The notes below the pieces were generated by a model. The model saw nothing but the letters and a program-made list of their open reading frames with translations, was not told the origin of the DNA and ran no database searches. A stretch of DNA of 64,000 bases from NCBI GenBank assembly GCA_030429045.1, contig JAUIEA010000005.1:1-64000 (forward strand), written 5' to 3'. This document shows, one piece after another, positions 44,617 through 52,823 of the stretch (the first letter of the stretch is position 1; the number at the start of each line of letters is the position of its first letter). Origin of the DNA: Bacteroidia bacterium (GTDB lineage: Bacteria; Bacteroidota; Bacteroidia; Chitinophagales; Saprospiraceae). The position numbers and the translations under genes were made by a program.

Positions 44617-45819
44617 ATGCACCTTATCGAAAAGATCCAGGCTCACGCACAGAAAGGCCATGCAGATGTCGTCGGAATTCGGCGCCACCTGCATATGTAT
44701 CCGGAGCTGTCCTTTGAAGAACAAGAAACGGCTGCCTATATCGCCGCCCGCCTGACAGAATGGGGGATTCCCTTCACCTCCGGCTGGGCAGGTCACGGGC
44801 TGGTCGCTGTGTTGCAGGGAAGCGGACCCGGGCCAACAGTTGCATTGCGGGCAGATCTTGATGCTTTGCCCATTACCGAAGCCAATGAGGTGGACTACCG
44901 ATCCCGGAATCCAGGTGTCATGCACGCCTGTGGGCATGATGTTCATTCTGCCTCCCTCCTCGGGGCCTTGCGAATTCTTTGGTCCTTACAATCGGAATGG
45001 AAGGGTACGGTTCGGGCCATCTTCCAGCCAGCTGAAGAAAAACATCCCGGAGGCGCATCCCTCCTGATCAAGGAAGGTGTCCTGGAGAATCCGCGGCCAT
45101 CCGCCATATTCGGTCAACATGTATTGCCCACCATGCCGGCGGGCAAAGTTGGATTCAGGGAGGGGGTCTGCATGGCCTCCGCAGATGAATTGTACCTCAC
45201 GATCGAAGGGAAGGGGGGGCATGGTGCCATGCCTCATCTGACCCGGGACCCCATCGCTATCACCTCGACCTTGATCAATGCCTTGCAGCAGATCGTCAGC
45301 CGAAATGCAAACCCTATCTCTCCGTCCGTTCTCACCTTTGGCCGTATCTGGTCGGATGGGGGAGCGACCAATGTGATCCCGGACAAGGTGCATCTGGAAG
45401 GTACTTTCCGGGCCCTGGATGAGACCTGGAGGGAAGAAGCCCATCGCCTGTTGACCAGTGTCTGTACCGGAGTGGCCCAATCGATGGGTGCGACCTGCCA
45501 CCTGGAGATCAGGAAAGGGTATCCTACCCTGATCAGTGATGTGGAGACAACCCGTCGGGCGAGGTCCTGGGCCGAGGCCTATCTGGGCCGGGATGCCGTC
45601 GAAGAGCTTGATATCCGCATGGGGGCTGAGGATTTTGCGTATTACAGTCAGGTGATGCCGGCCTGTTTCTATCGCCTGGGCACCGGAAATACTGCTGCCG
45701 GGATCACGTCAGGCCTGCATACGCCGCGCTTTGATGTAGATGAGACTGCCCTGGAGATCGGGAGTGGCCTGATGGCCTGGATGGCAATGGCGCAGTTGTC
45801 AGAACAAATCGCGGAATAG
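44617..45819 (+). CDS. M20-family N-acyl-amino-acid amidohydrolase
   Basis: 400 residues. Metal-binding motifs are RADLDALPI near residue 80, MHACGHDVHSA near residue 100 (two His and Asp) and FQPAEEKHPGG near residue 136 with the catalytic Glu pair. The dimerisation domain contains GKGGHGAMPH, and a late GAEDFAYY supplies the last ligand. It hydrolyses N-acetyl or N-acyl amino acids; related enzymes cleave hippurate or IAA conjugates. TATCTTCG, one base off the promoter consensus, lies 33 bases upstream. The gene stands alone. Confidence 0.93.
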   Translation: MHLIEKIQAHAQKGHADVVGIRRHLHMYPELSFEEQETAAYIAARLTEWGIPFTSGWAGHGLVAVLQGSGPGPTVALRADLDALPITEANEVDYRSRNPGVMHACGHDVHSASLLGALRILWSLQSEWKGTVRAIFQPAEEKHPGGASLLIKEGVLENPRPSAIFGQHVLPTMPAGKVGFREGVCMASADELYLTIEGKGGHGAMPHLTRDPIAITSTLINALQQIVSRNANPISPSVLTFGRIWSDGGATNVIPDKVHLEGTFRALDETWREEAHRLLTSVCTGVAQSMGATCHLEIRKGYPTLISDVETTRRARSWAEAYLGRDAVEELDIRMGAEDFAYYSQVMPACFYRLGTGNTAAGITSGLHTPRFDVDETALEIGSGLMAWMAMAQLSEQIAE

Positions 45820-45933
45820 ATGAAACATTTTTCTCATATGAACAGTAAACGGGAGGAGTGACCTAGCATTATATAGGATATTTATTTATATTTATTCTAT
45901 AGTTACATTGAACTCCAAACCTAGCAATACCCC

Positions 45934-47145
45934 ATGGCCAAGATCCTGATCGCTGATGATGAACAGAGTATCCGTCGCACGTTGCGCGAGATCCTCGAAT
46001 TTGAGAAGTACAAAGTGGACGAAGCTGGTGACGGCTTGGAATGTCTGGCCAAGGTCAAACAGAACAAATATGATGTCATCATTCTGGACATCAAGATGCC
46101 CAAAATGGATGGCATGGAAACCCTGGAAAAGATCCAGCATATCGCACCGGACACCCCGGTGGTGATGATCAGTGGCCATGCCAGTATTGACACAGCTGTC
46201 GAAGCGGTCAAGAAGGGGGCATTTGACTTCATTTCCAAGCCACCGGATCTGAACAGGATGCTGATCACCATTCGCAACGCGATGGACAAATCCAGTTTGA
46301 TCGTCGAGACGCGCGTTCTGCAACGCAAGGTGGGTCATATCAAGACCCAGGAGATGATCGGTCAATCAGAGAGCATCCAGCAGATCCAGGAAACCATCGA
46401 ACGTGTCGCTCCGACGGATGCGCGGATCCTGATCACCGGAGAAAATGGTACAGGGAAAGAGCTGGTGGCCCGATGGGCACATGCCAAGAGCCCCCGCAAT
46501 CCGCATCCACTGATCGAGGTCAACTGTGCAGCCATCCCTTCCGAGCTCATTGAAAGTGAGTTGTTTGGACATGAAAAAGGGGCGTTCACCTCAGCTGTCA
46601 AACAGCGAATCGGCAAATTTGAACAGGCCAATGGCGGCACACTTTTTCTGGATGAGATCGGTGATATGAGCCTTTCTGCCCAGGCTAAGGTCTTGCGGGC
46701 TCTCCAGGAAAACCGCATTACCCGTGTCGGTGGGGACAAGGAAATTTCGGTTGACGTGCGCGTCATTGCCGCGACCAACAAAGACCTCCGGAAAATGATC
46801 CAGGAGGGCAAGTTTCGGGAGGATCTGTACCACCGACTGGCCGTGATCATCATTCATGTCCCCTCGTTGAACGATCGCCTGGAAGATATCCCCGAACTCG
46901 TCGAGCACTTCATCACCCAGATCTGCGGCGATTACGGTATTTCAACCAAGAAGATAGATACCGATGCGCTGGCCGCATTGCAGCAGATCACCTGGACCGG
47001 AAATATCCGGGAGCTCCGGAACGTGGTCGAACGCCTGATCATCCTGAGTGGTAAGTCCATATCGGAAGAGGATGTCCAGCGTTATGTCGTGCCTTCCAGC
47101 GCCAAACCATCCAAGGTGGTCGACAAGTTGGAGACGATCGGGTAA
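45934..47145 (+). CDS. Sigma-54 response regulator without DNA-binding domain
   Basis: 403 residues. The receiver (1-120) has D8, D9, phospho-acceptor D52, S80 and K102. The AAA+ domain has Walker A GENGTGKE (169-176) and, at 216-221, GAFTSA in place of the usual GAFTGA sigma-54 contact loop. Walker B (LFLDEIGDM) and the sensor region (RVIAATNKDL) follow. The protein ends KLETIG soon after the RELRNVVERL helix, with no Fis-type helix-turn-helix. Such NtrC-like proteins may activate sigma-54 polymerase from solution. No histidine kinase gene is adjacent. The AT-rich 110-base upstream region shows no clear promoter. Confidence 0.88.
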   Translation: MAKILIADDEQSIRRTLREILEFEKYKVDEAGDGLECLAKVKQNKYDVIILDIKMPKMDGMETLEKIQHIAPDTPVVMISGHASIDTAVEAVKKGAFDFISKPPDLNRMLITIRNAMDKSSLIVETRVLQRKVGHIKTQEMIGQSESIQQIQETIERVAPTDARILITGENGTGKELVARWAHAKSPRNPHPLIEVNCAAIPSELIESELFGHEKGAFTSAVKQRIGKFEQANGGTLFLDEIGDMSLSAQAKVLRALQENRITRVGGDKEISVDVRVIAATNKDLRKMIQEGKFREDLYHRLAVIIIHVPSLNDRLEDIPELVEHFITQICGDYGISTKKIDTDALAALQQITWTGNIRELRNVVERLIILSGKSISEEDVQRYVVPSSAKPSKVVDKLETIG

Positions 47146-47275
47146 ACCCCGTTTTCAAACATCAATAGTTGCACCGGGTCCTGCCCCTGACCCATTTGAT
47201 AACAAATCTCGGGGATTCACGTTATATCCTTCTGTGAATGCCCATACTGGCATCAGAGATAGATTTATTTCAACT

Positions 47276-48010
47276 ATGGAACCAAACGGAAAAGAAACCG
47301 TGGTGCACAAAAACACCATGAAGCAATGGAGCCGTATTAAAGGTGAGAATGCCTGGACCATGTTCAAGGTCATGGCCGAGTTCGTGGACGGCTTTGAAAA
47401 ACTCAATCATATCGGTCCGTGTATTTCGATCTTCGGTTCGGCGCGAACAAAACCCGATCATCCCAATTATAAGCTGGCAGTGGATATCGCCAGGCGACTG
47501 ACAGAAGAAGGATTTGGCATCATCACCGGTGGTGGTCCCGGGATCATGGAGGCCGGAAACAAGGGTGCGTCGCTCTACGGCGGACTCTCTGTAGGCCTCA
47601 ACATCCACTTGCCTCATGAACAGAACAACAACCAGTTTATCGATATGGAGAAGAGCCTCAATCACCGCTACTTCTTTGTTCGAAAGGTGATGTTCGTCAA
47701 ATATGCCCAGGCCTTTGTGGTCCTGCCCGGCGGCTTTGGTACCCTGGACGAGCTTTTTGAGGTCCTGACCCTGATCCAGACCAAAAAGATCAACCCGGTA
47801 CCTGTTGTACTGGTCGGCACCTCCTTCTGGAGTGGACTGAAGGACTGGATAGAAACCACGATGCTGGGTCAGGAAAACAATATCAATGCAGAGGATCTGA
47901 ACCTCTTCAGTATCACCGACGATCCGGCCGAGGTGGTCCAGGTCATTAACGACTGGTATTCTGTAGGCCCGACCGGACAAGGAGAGCTGAGTCCGAACTA
48001 CGAATTGTAA
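47276..48010 (+). CDS. LOG-family (cytokinin riboside phosphate phosphoribohydrolase-like) protein
   Basis: 244 residues from ATG 47276. The open frame extends back to 47048 but those residues overlap the regulator gene out of frame and look random. The family motifs are intact: CISIFGSAR (about residue 55), GIITGGGPGIMEAGNKGA (about residue 95) and VLPGGFGTLDELFEVLT (about residue 160), in which Arg, Glu and PGGxGTxxE form the active site. It removes ribose-5-phosphate from nucleoside monophosphates, making free bases. A terminator follows. Confidence 0.9.
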   Translation: MEPNGKETVVHKNTMKQWSRIKGENAWTMFKVMAEFVDGFEKLNHIGPCISIFGSARTKPDHPNYKLAVDIARRLTEEGFGIITGGGPGIMEAGNKGASLYGGLSVGLNIHLPHEQNNNQFIDMEKSLNHRYFFVRKVMFVKYAQAFVVLPGGFGTLDELFEVLTLIQTKKINPVPVVLVGTSFWSGLKDWIETTMLGQENNINAEDLNLFSITDDPAEVVQVINDWYSVGPTGQGELSPNYEL

Positions 48011-48039
48011 GCACAGCACAGATTAATAATCATTCAGAA

Positions 48040-48072
48040 AAGCCTGCCCATTTCCGGAGCAGGCTTTTTTTG
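48040..48072 (+). terminator. Terminator of the LOG gene
   Basis: AGCCTGC/GCAGGCT stem (48041-48047, 48059-48065) followed by T7. Confidence 0.82.
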
Positions 48073-48155
48073 TTTGGCAAATGTGGCATTCCCTTCCTTC
48101 CATATGCGGATTGCAGAAGCTCATTTCCATCAGATTTACGCTGAGAATCCAATTC

Positions 48156-48374
48156 CTACTGTGCTGCGGCAATGATTCGATCGACATAGGGCAGGGCTTC
48201 CAGAGCATCGATCTCATACTGGTCCTGGGTGTTCTGGAAGGACGTAAACCAGAACCATGGCCGCTCAGGTAGGGGTAGCTCAACCTGAAAATGAGTGGTG
48301 AGAAAAGGGACAATGACCTGTGGGTCCAGCCCCCCGCCCCTTTGGGACCAGGGTTGATCCTGGATCGGTGGCAT
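48156..48374 (-). CDS. Small acidic/aromatic protein, unknown
   Basis: 72 residues from ATG 48374. The same frame is open upstream, but there it overlaps the membrane-protein gene and looks random. The chosen part reads like a real small protein: PQVIVPFLTTHFQVELPLPERPWFWFTSFQNTQDQYEIDALEALPYVDRIIAA has a balanced, foldable composition. I recognise no family. It lies 41 bases after the membrane protein's stop and may be the third gene of a unit with it and the haem-motif lipoprotein. Confidence 0.5.
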   Translation of the reverse strand: MPPIQDQPWSQRGGGLDPQVIVPFLTTHFQVELPLPERPWFWFTSFQNTQDQYEIDALEALPYVDRIIAAAQ

Positions 48375-48415
48375 CCTGATCAAGTTGAGCCTGCGCAGTT
48401 CAGGTCGACAGAGGG

Positions 48416-48856
48416 TTACTCTGCCGTTTCGGATTGCTCCTCTGATATCGTACGGATGGTGGGCATGAGGGCCAGGCGGACGGTCAGGAAAGCCAACGCT
48501 ATGGATACAGGTGCAAAAAAGAATCGTTCCAGGTTGGTTTCCCCCATCACATTGGTCAGGGTGTTGATGATAAAATAGATGGCCATCATCCAGAGGCCCA
48601 GTTGAGCCAGGGGCTTGATCCAATCCATATCAATGATATTCACTTTCGCCATGACGATCATGGCAAAGAGGAGCAACATGGAGATGGAGGCCAATTCCAT
48701 GTGGATCAGGTCCTGACCAGACTGTATTTTTCCACCCCAGACAAATTCGGGTGATATCCAGCCGATGATCACAAGACAGTGAAACAGGATGAGCATTCCG
48801 AAAATGACAAACATCGGAATGATGATCAGCCGTGAATTCTTGTTCTGCTTGCGCAT
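48416..48856 (-). CDS. Small integral membrane protein
   Basis: 146 residues from ATG 48856, five bases after the stop of the lipoprotein gene upstream. The frame opens further back at 48895, but that part lies inside the lipoprotein gene. Four hydrophobic helices are visible: LIIIPMFVIFGMLILFHCLVIIGW, ASISMLLLFAMIVMA, LAQLGLWMMAIYFIINTLTNV and FFFAPVSIALAFLTVRLALM. The last 15 residues are acidic and cytoplasmic. The family is not recognised. Tight coupling suggests it works with the haem-motif lipoprotein. Confidence 0.75.
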   Translation of the reverse strand: MRKQNKNSRLIIIPMFVIFGMLILFHCLVIIGWISPEFVWGGKIQSGQDLIHMELASISMLLLFAMIVMAKVNIIDMDWIKPLAQLGLWMMAIYFIINTLTNVMGETNLERFFFAPVSIALAFLTVRLALMPTIRTISEEQSETAE

Positions 48857-48861
48857 AGAGC

Positions 48862-49455
48862 TCAGTCCATCTTGTTGAGGAAACGAATGCTCCACATCCC
48901 CCGCAGATCACCTAATGCATAACCGGTGGCTCGATCGTCAGGATAGAGGGTTTGGAGCAGGGCGAAATTTTCGGGGGTGATCTCCTGGCCTACCTGACCA
49001 TGACAATTCAGGCACAAGGGCTGAATGCGGATGGGTGCATAATACATCACCGTATCCGGGGTGATTTCCTGGACGACAGCTGTGATCTCCTTGCCATCCT
49101 TGAGGTCGGAGGCCCAATCTTCCAGGATGGCAGATTCATAGTCATTCGCCTGATTGATCGGGTTGCGTGTTTGAAGGGTGGCTCGTCTGATGGTGCAATC
49201 ATACATGGCGGACAGTGAATCCGTCAGGGGATGGGCGGTGAGGCTGCAGTATTGAATGGCTTCACTTACACCTTGTTTGCCCATAACGCCTTTCAGTTTG
49301 GTGCTGAGCACAGCAAAGCTGGCAGCCTGTACGCGACTGCCTTTATCCAGCCAAGGCGTCGGGTCGAAGGAATGAACAGGTTCAGGCCCGGATGCAGTTG
49401 TACAGGCAGCAATAAGGCCGAGTAAAAGGACAAGTGCAAGGATGGAATGGCGCAT
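48862..49455 (-). CDS. DUF3365/Tll0287-like lipoprotein with haem c motif
   Basis: 197 residues from ATG 49455; the frame is open further upstream without a signal peptide. A lipoprotein signal ends in LIAAC with C18 as lipid acceptor. The DUF3365 pattern is present: VLSTKLKGVMGKQGVSEAIQYC, then RRATLQTRNPINQANDYE, and a single haem-attachment motif C148-x2-C151-H152 in LCLNCHG. In related proteins the domain is a haem-binding, PAS-like redox sensor. It should be exported, lipidated and given haem by a System II assembly protein such as CcsBA at 56617-59724. The following membrane gene is probably co-transcribed. Confidence 0.85.
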   Translation of the reverse strand: MRHSILALVLLLGLIAACTTASGPEPVHSFDPTPWLDKGSRVQAASFAVLSTKLKGVMGKQGVSEAIQYCSLTAHPLTDSLSAMYDCTIRRATLQTRNPINQANDYESAILEDWASDLKDGKEITAVVQEITPDTVMYYAPIRIQPLCLNCHGQVGQEITPENFALLQTLYPDDRATGYALGDLRGMWSIRFLNKMD

Positions 49456-49591
49456 AATCAGATTGTGAAACGAAGATATAGAAGGAATCCCGACCAGTGC
49501 ACATCTCTTCAACGGAAGTGTTCAGTTGCACTGGGAACCGATCATCGGTCCGGGATGAGGATATGGCCGCATTTCTGATGGAATGCCAGCT

Positions 49592-49936
49592 TCAGGTGGA
49601 CGAACCCATCGAAGCGGCGACGGACTTGCCCAGCCGGTCAACCTGCTGCCAGCTGCCTCCATTGATCGCTGTGAGTCCGGCTTGACGCAGGATGCCGGCA
49701 GCGATTCCACTCCGGCGGCCCGTCGCACAACAGGCCACGATGGGCGTATTCTGTTTTTTCAGCCTTGAGATCTGCGCGTCCAACTGGTCCAGCGGGATAT
49801 TGAGGGATCCGGGTACGTGGCCCTGTGCAAATTCACCCTTCGTTCGTACATCTATGATGATGGCTTTCTGACGGAGGAGATCCAGCGTTTCCTGGTCGCG
49901 ACCACTGTTGAACAGCTTTTTAAGGAAGGACAACAT
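49592..49936 (-). CDS. Rhodanese-like sulfurtransferase, second of a pair
   Basis: 114 residues, one rhodanese domain. IIIDVRTKGEFAQGHVPGSLNIPL is the CH2A-type motif, and the active loop CATGRRSG has catalytic C70 within a Cx4-5R loop. A short N-terminal helix with Phe and Lys may associate with the membrane. It carries persulphide sulfur. It begins four bases after its neighbour's end, so the two rhodaneses form an operon. Confidence 0.9.
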   Translation of the reverse strand: MLSFLKKLFNSGRDQETLDLLRQKAIIIDVRTKGEFAQGHVPGSLNIPLDQLDAQISRLKKQNTPIVACCATGRRSGIAAGILRQAGLTAINGGSWQQVDRLGKSVAASMGSST

Positions 49937-49940
49937 CAGT

Positions 49941-50228
49941 TCAGGCTTGATTTTTCATCAGGTGAAGCATGTCCTCCAATCCCCCGCCATTGTAGATGTC
50001 ATGAACCCCCAGCCCGCCCAGGAAGGCGACCGCCTGGCCACTGCGCATCCCAGATCGGCAATAGAAGATGATCGGTTTGTCAACCGTCCTGAATTCGTCG
50101 ATATGTCCGGGAATTTGTCCGAGGGGAATATTTCGGGCACCCTCGGCGTGGCCCATTTCAAATTCAAACGGCTCTCGGACATCAACGATGAGTGGTTCCG
50201 ATTGCTGGAGTAGTTGGTGCAAGTTCAT
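49941..50228 (-). CDS. Rhodanese-like sulfurtransferase, first of a pair
   Basis: 95 residues from ATG 50228; five extra residues are possible from an upstream ATG at 50243. It is a minimal rhodanese domain: LIVDVREPFEFEMGHAEGARNIPLG, then the active loop YCRSGMRSGQA with C57. No signal peptide is present. Single-domain rhodaneses deliver sulfur to tRNA or cofactor pathways, or detoxify cyanide; the substrate is unknown. It precedes the second rhodanese by four bases. Confidence 0.9.
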   Translation of the reverse strand: MNLHQLLQQSEPLIVDVREPFEFEMGHAEGARNIPLGQIPGHIDEFRTVDKPIIFYCRSGMRSGQAVAFLGGLGVHDIYNGGGLEDMLHLMKNQA

Positions 50229-50406
50229 ATCTGGTTGGATCAATAGGTCAGGATTCTGGAGGATACGGCAATAGACCTCTTACGAGGCAAAGAAAATTGA
50301 AAATTGCGAAAGGTTGTAGCAAGGGGTTGGTAGAGGCATGAATCATTTTTCGGGCACAAAGTTCACCAATGGGCCGGAAAAGCTTTGTGATCGTCGTCAC
50401 GGGTGG

Positions 50407-52155
50407 TCAAGGGTTGACCTGAGTGGAATAGGACCTGTAGCTGTCATCCGCAGGGTGTTTCTTGCGTTGATCATCAAAGGCATCCACTGCTTCCTGGACA
50501 CTCATGAACATATTTTGGGTCCCGATCAGGTCAAGCAGTCCGGTCAGTCCCATCTTGTCCCGAACAGGTCCGATCACGCTGTTCAACAGAACAATATACC
50601 CTCTCTGACGAAGTTCCCTGACCAGATCCGCCAGAAAATGTGCAGCACTGGAATCAATATGGCTGATACTTTCAGCATTGAGGATGATGCCACGGAGGGC
50701 ATCTCCTTTTTCCCGGATCTTTTCGTTGATGTGGTCCTTGCAATAGTTCAGGTTGGCGAAGTAGAGTTGGGCGTCCAGACGGAGGATCAGGAGGTCGGAG
50801 GGAACTTCCAGGTCACTGAACCGATCGACATTCCGATAGAACGAGGAGCCGGGTACCCGTCCGAGAGTGGCAATATGGGGCCTGGATGTCCGGTAGATGA
50901 CCAGACCGAGGGAAAGGATCACACCGATGCCGATCCCTTCTTCAATGCCCAGGCCCAATGTGGCAAAAAAGGTGATCAGGAGCATCCAGAAGTCACTCCG
51001 ATCGGTTTTCCACAATCGAATGGCTTCGGTATAATCGATGAGGCCGAATACGGCCACCATGATCACCGAGGCCAGGATGGCGTTGGGCAGATCGTGAAAC
51101 AGGGGGGTCAGAAAGAGCAGGGTGAGGATGATCAGGAGGGCACTGATCATGGAAGCCAGGCCTGTTCGTGCCCCGGCCTGGTCATTCACGGCAGTGCGGG
51201 AAAATCCGCCAGTGACCGGATACCCCTGAAAAAGAGCACCTCCCAAATTGGCGCTCCCCAGCGCGATCAGCTCCTTGTTGGCATCCAGCTCATAATCCTT
51301 GTGTCTGGACTGGATGGCCTTGGCCACTGCAATGCTCTCCATGAAGCTGACAAGCGAAATGGCCAATGCAGTTCCGAGCAGTGCTTTCAGGCTGGCGCCA
51401 TCCAGTTGGGGGAACATCAGGGAGGGTAGCCCTCCGGGTACTTCACCAACCACCCTGACGCCGCCCTGGTCCAGATGCCAGACTGATACGGCACCGATGC
51501 CGACGATCACTGCAAGCAGGGGTGCGGGAATCCGCCTGTCGATTCGACGGGCGATCAGGATGAGCGCGATACCGCTGATACCCAAAAGAAGGGTGGGCCA
51601 ATGGATCTGGTCCATGTGTTGTACTGCGCCGATCAGGATCTCGTGGACCTTTTGTGACTTGGGTAGTGAAACGCCCATCAGGTGCTTCAATTGACTGAAT
51701 CCGATGATCAGGGCTGCCGCGGAGGTAAAGCCAGAAACGACAGGATGGGAAAGAAAGTTGACGAGGAATCCGAGACGAAAAACGCCCAGAAGAAACTGGA
51801 TGGCCCCGACCATGAATGCCAGGGTAATAGCCAGCATGATATAGGTCTCTGTGTTGGGTTCGGCCAGGGCCGCAACGCCTGTTGCGGTCAACAGGGAGAC
51901 CATCGCGACAGGACCGACGGCCAGCTGTCTGGATGTTCCCAGCAGGGCGTAAATGATCAGCGGCAGGGTGCTGGCATAAAGGCCGTAAATAGGAGGCAAT
52001 CCGGCGATCATGGCATAGGCCATGCCCTGGGGGATCAGCATTACACCCACAGTGAGACCGGCGGCGAGGTCGCCTTGAAACTGTTTGCGGTCATAGGTGG
52101 CGATCCACTGAAATGCAGGGATATGCCTGGAGAAGAAGGACATGGGCGAATTCAT
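50407..52155 (-). CDS. SulP-family anion transporter with STAS domain
   Basis: 582 residues. About 12-14 helices fill residues 25-410: the sulfate-transporter signature near residue 40 (GVMLIPQGMAYAMIAGLPPIYGLYAST), AANLGGALFQGYPVTGGFSRTAVN near residue 300. A C-terminal STAS domain follows (about residues 440-560; SISHIDSSAAHFLADLVRELRQRG). SulP proteins carry sulfate, bicarbonate or other anions; this one cannot be assigned by sequence alone. Its proximity to two rhodanese genes makes sulfate tempting, but they are in a separate transcription unit. Confidence 0.9.
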   Translation of the reverse strand: MNSPMSFFSRHIPAFQWIATYDRKQFQGDLAAGLTVGVMLIPQGMAYAMIAGLPPIYGLYASTLPLIIYALLGTSRQLAVGPVAMVSLLTATGVAALAEPNTETYIMLAITLAFMVGAIQFLLGVFRLGFLVNFLSHPVVSGFTSAAALIIGFSQLKHLMGVSLPKSQKVHEILIGAVQHMDQIHWPTLLLGISGIALILIARRIDRRIPAPLLAVIVGIGAVSVWHLDQGGVRVVGEVPGGLPSLMFPQLDGASLKALLGTALAISLVSFMESIAVAKAIQSRHKDYELDANKELIALGSANLGGALFQGYPVTGGFSRTAVNDQAGARTGLASMISALLIILTLLFLTPLFHDLPNAILASVIMVAVFGLIDYTEAIRLWKTDRSDFWMLLITFFATLGLGIEEGIGIGVILSLGLVIYRTSRPHIATLGRVPGSSFYRNVDRFSDLEVPSDLLILRLDAQLYFANLNYCKDHINEKIREKGDALRGIILNAESISHIDSSAAHFLADLVRELRQRGYIVLLNSVIGPVRDKMGLTGLLDLIGTQNMFMSVQEAVDAFDDQRKKHPADDSYRSYSTQVNP

Positions 52156-52168
52156 CTGATGTCAAGTA

Positions 52169-52176
52169 CAAAGGTA
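52169..52176 (-). promoter_or_regulatory. -7 promoter box of the SulP gene
   Basis: On the minus strand TACCTTTG is an exact match, 13 bases before ATG 52155. A TTG 23 bases further upstream (52202-52200) is a possible -33 element. Confidence 0.5.
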
Positions 52177-52260
52177 GACCTGAGTAAAGGAGGCTTGTGC
52201 AACCCGGATCACAAACCGATCGGAACCCACCAGTCAAGGGGGTCCCCGGGAGCAAGGGGA

Positions 52261-52644
52261 TTACCTTCGGGCGGGGAGGAAGGATTTGAATTGCTGCCAG
52301 CGCCAGCGCAATAAAACGGCACAGCAACCCATAACGGTACAAGCCAGGCCGAATAGCAGGCCTCCATCACCTTGCACATCAATGCCCAGCGGACCCAGAT
52401 GAGCAAACAGGGCTCCGGCCATGACGATCACTCCGACAAAAGCGCCCACCGGGACAGTGCGGGGCAGAAGCAGGAGGATGGCAGCGGCGAGTTCGGCTAT
52501 CCCGGCCAGATATCGTCCGGCAGGCTCGACACCCAGGGTCTCGAAAATGTAAATGCTTTCCGGCGCACCGGTAAATTTGAAGAAGAGGGTCTGCAGCAAG
52601 ATGACCGCGGAAACGATGCGCAGGATCCAGTCGATGGTTTTCAT
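52261..52644 (-). CDS. DoxX-family membrane protein
   Basis: 127 residues from ATG 52644; the frame is open 13 codons further back with no family-like sequence. Four helices follow the DoxX layout: IVSAVILLQTLFFKFTG, the AGRYLAGIAELAAAILLLLP stretch, GAFVGVIVMAGALFAHL, and a final hydrophobic segment GLLFGLACTVMGCCAVLLRW. DoxX-like proteins have quinone-related and stress roles in some organisms, not resolved here. It is separated from ftsK by about 180 bases and a terminator. Confidence 0.82.
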   Translation of the reverse strand: MKTIDWILRIVSAVILLQTLFFKFTGAPESIYIFETLGVEPAGRYLAGIAELAAAILLLLPRTVPVGAFVGVIVMAGALFAHLGPLGIDVQGDGGLLFGLACTVMGCCAVLLRWRWQQFKSFLPARR

Positions 52645-52760
52645 GTGGAGGTATTCTCCCGGAATGTCCGAAAATTCTACCACATGAAGGAAAAGCGGGT
52701 TGAAAAGATGTGGTGCGGCATTGCCGCTACTACGGCAGATGTGGTGCAGGATCGGGTATC

Positions 52761-52784
52761 AAAAAAACCCACTCCGAGAGTGGG
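52761..52784 (-). terminator. Terminator of ftsK
   Basis: Read on the minus strand, CCCACTC-TCG-GAGTGGG is followed by T7. It lies 40 bases after the ftsK stop. Confidence 0.82.
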
Positions 52785-52823
52785 CCCTTTACTTGTGGCT
52801 ATACCGGAGCATAGCCAACGTTC

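Noticed and set aside
47048-47275. Longer N-terminus of the LOG protein
   Set aside because: It overlaps the regulator gene in another frame; residues are random-looking and ATG 47276 fits the family.
48375-48623. Longer N-terminus of the 72-residue protein
   Set aside because: It overlaps the membrane-protein gene and is rich in His/Pro/Gly shadow residues.
50338-51429. 363-residue open frame opposite the SulP gene
   Set aside because: It is a shadow of the SulP transporter, which has the signature and STAS domain on the minus strand.
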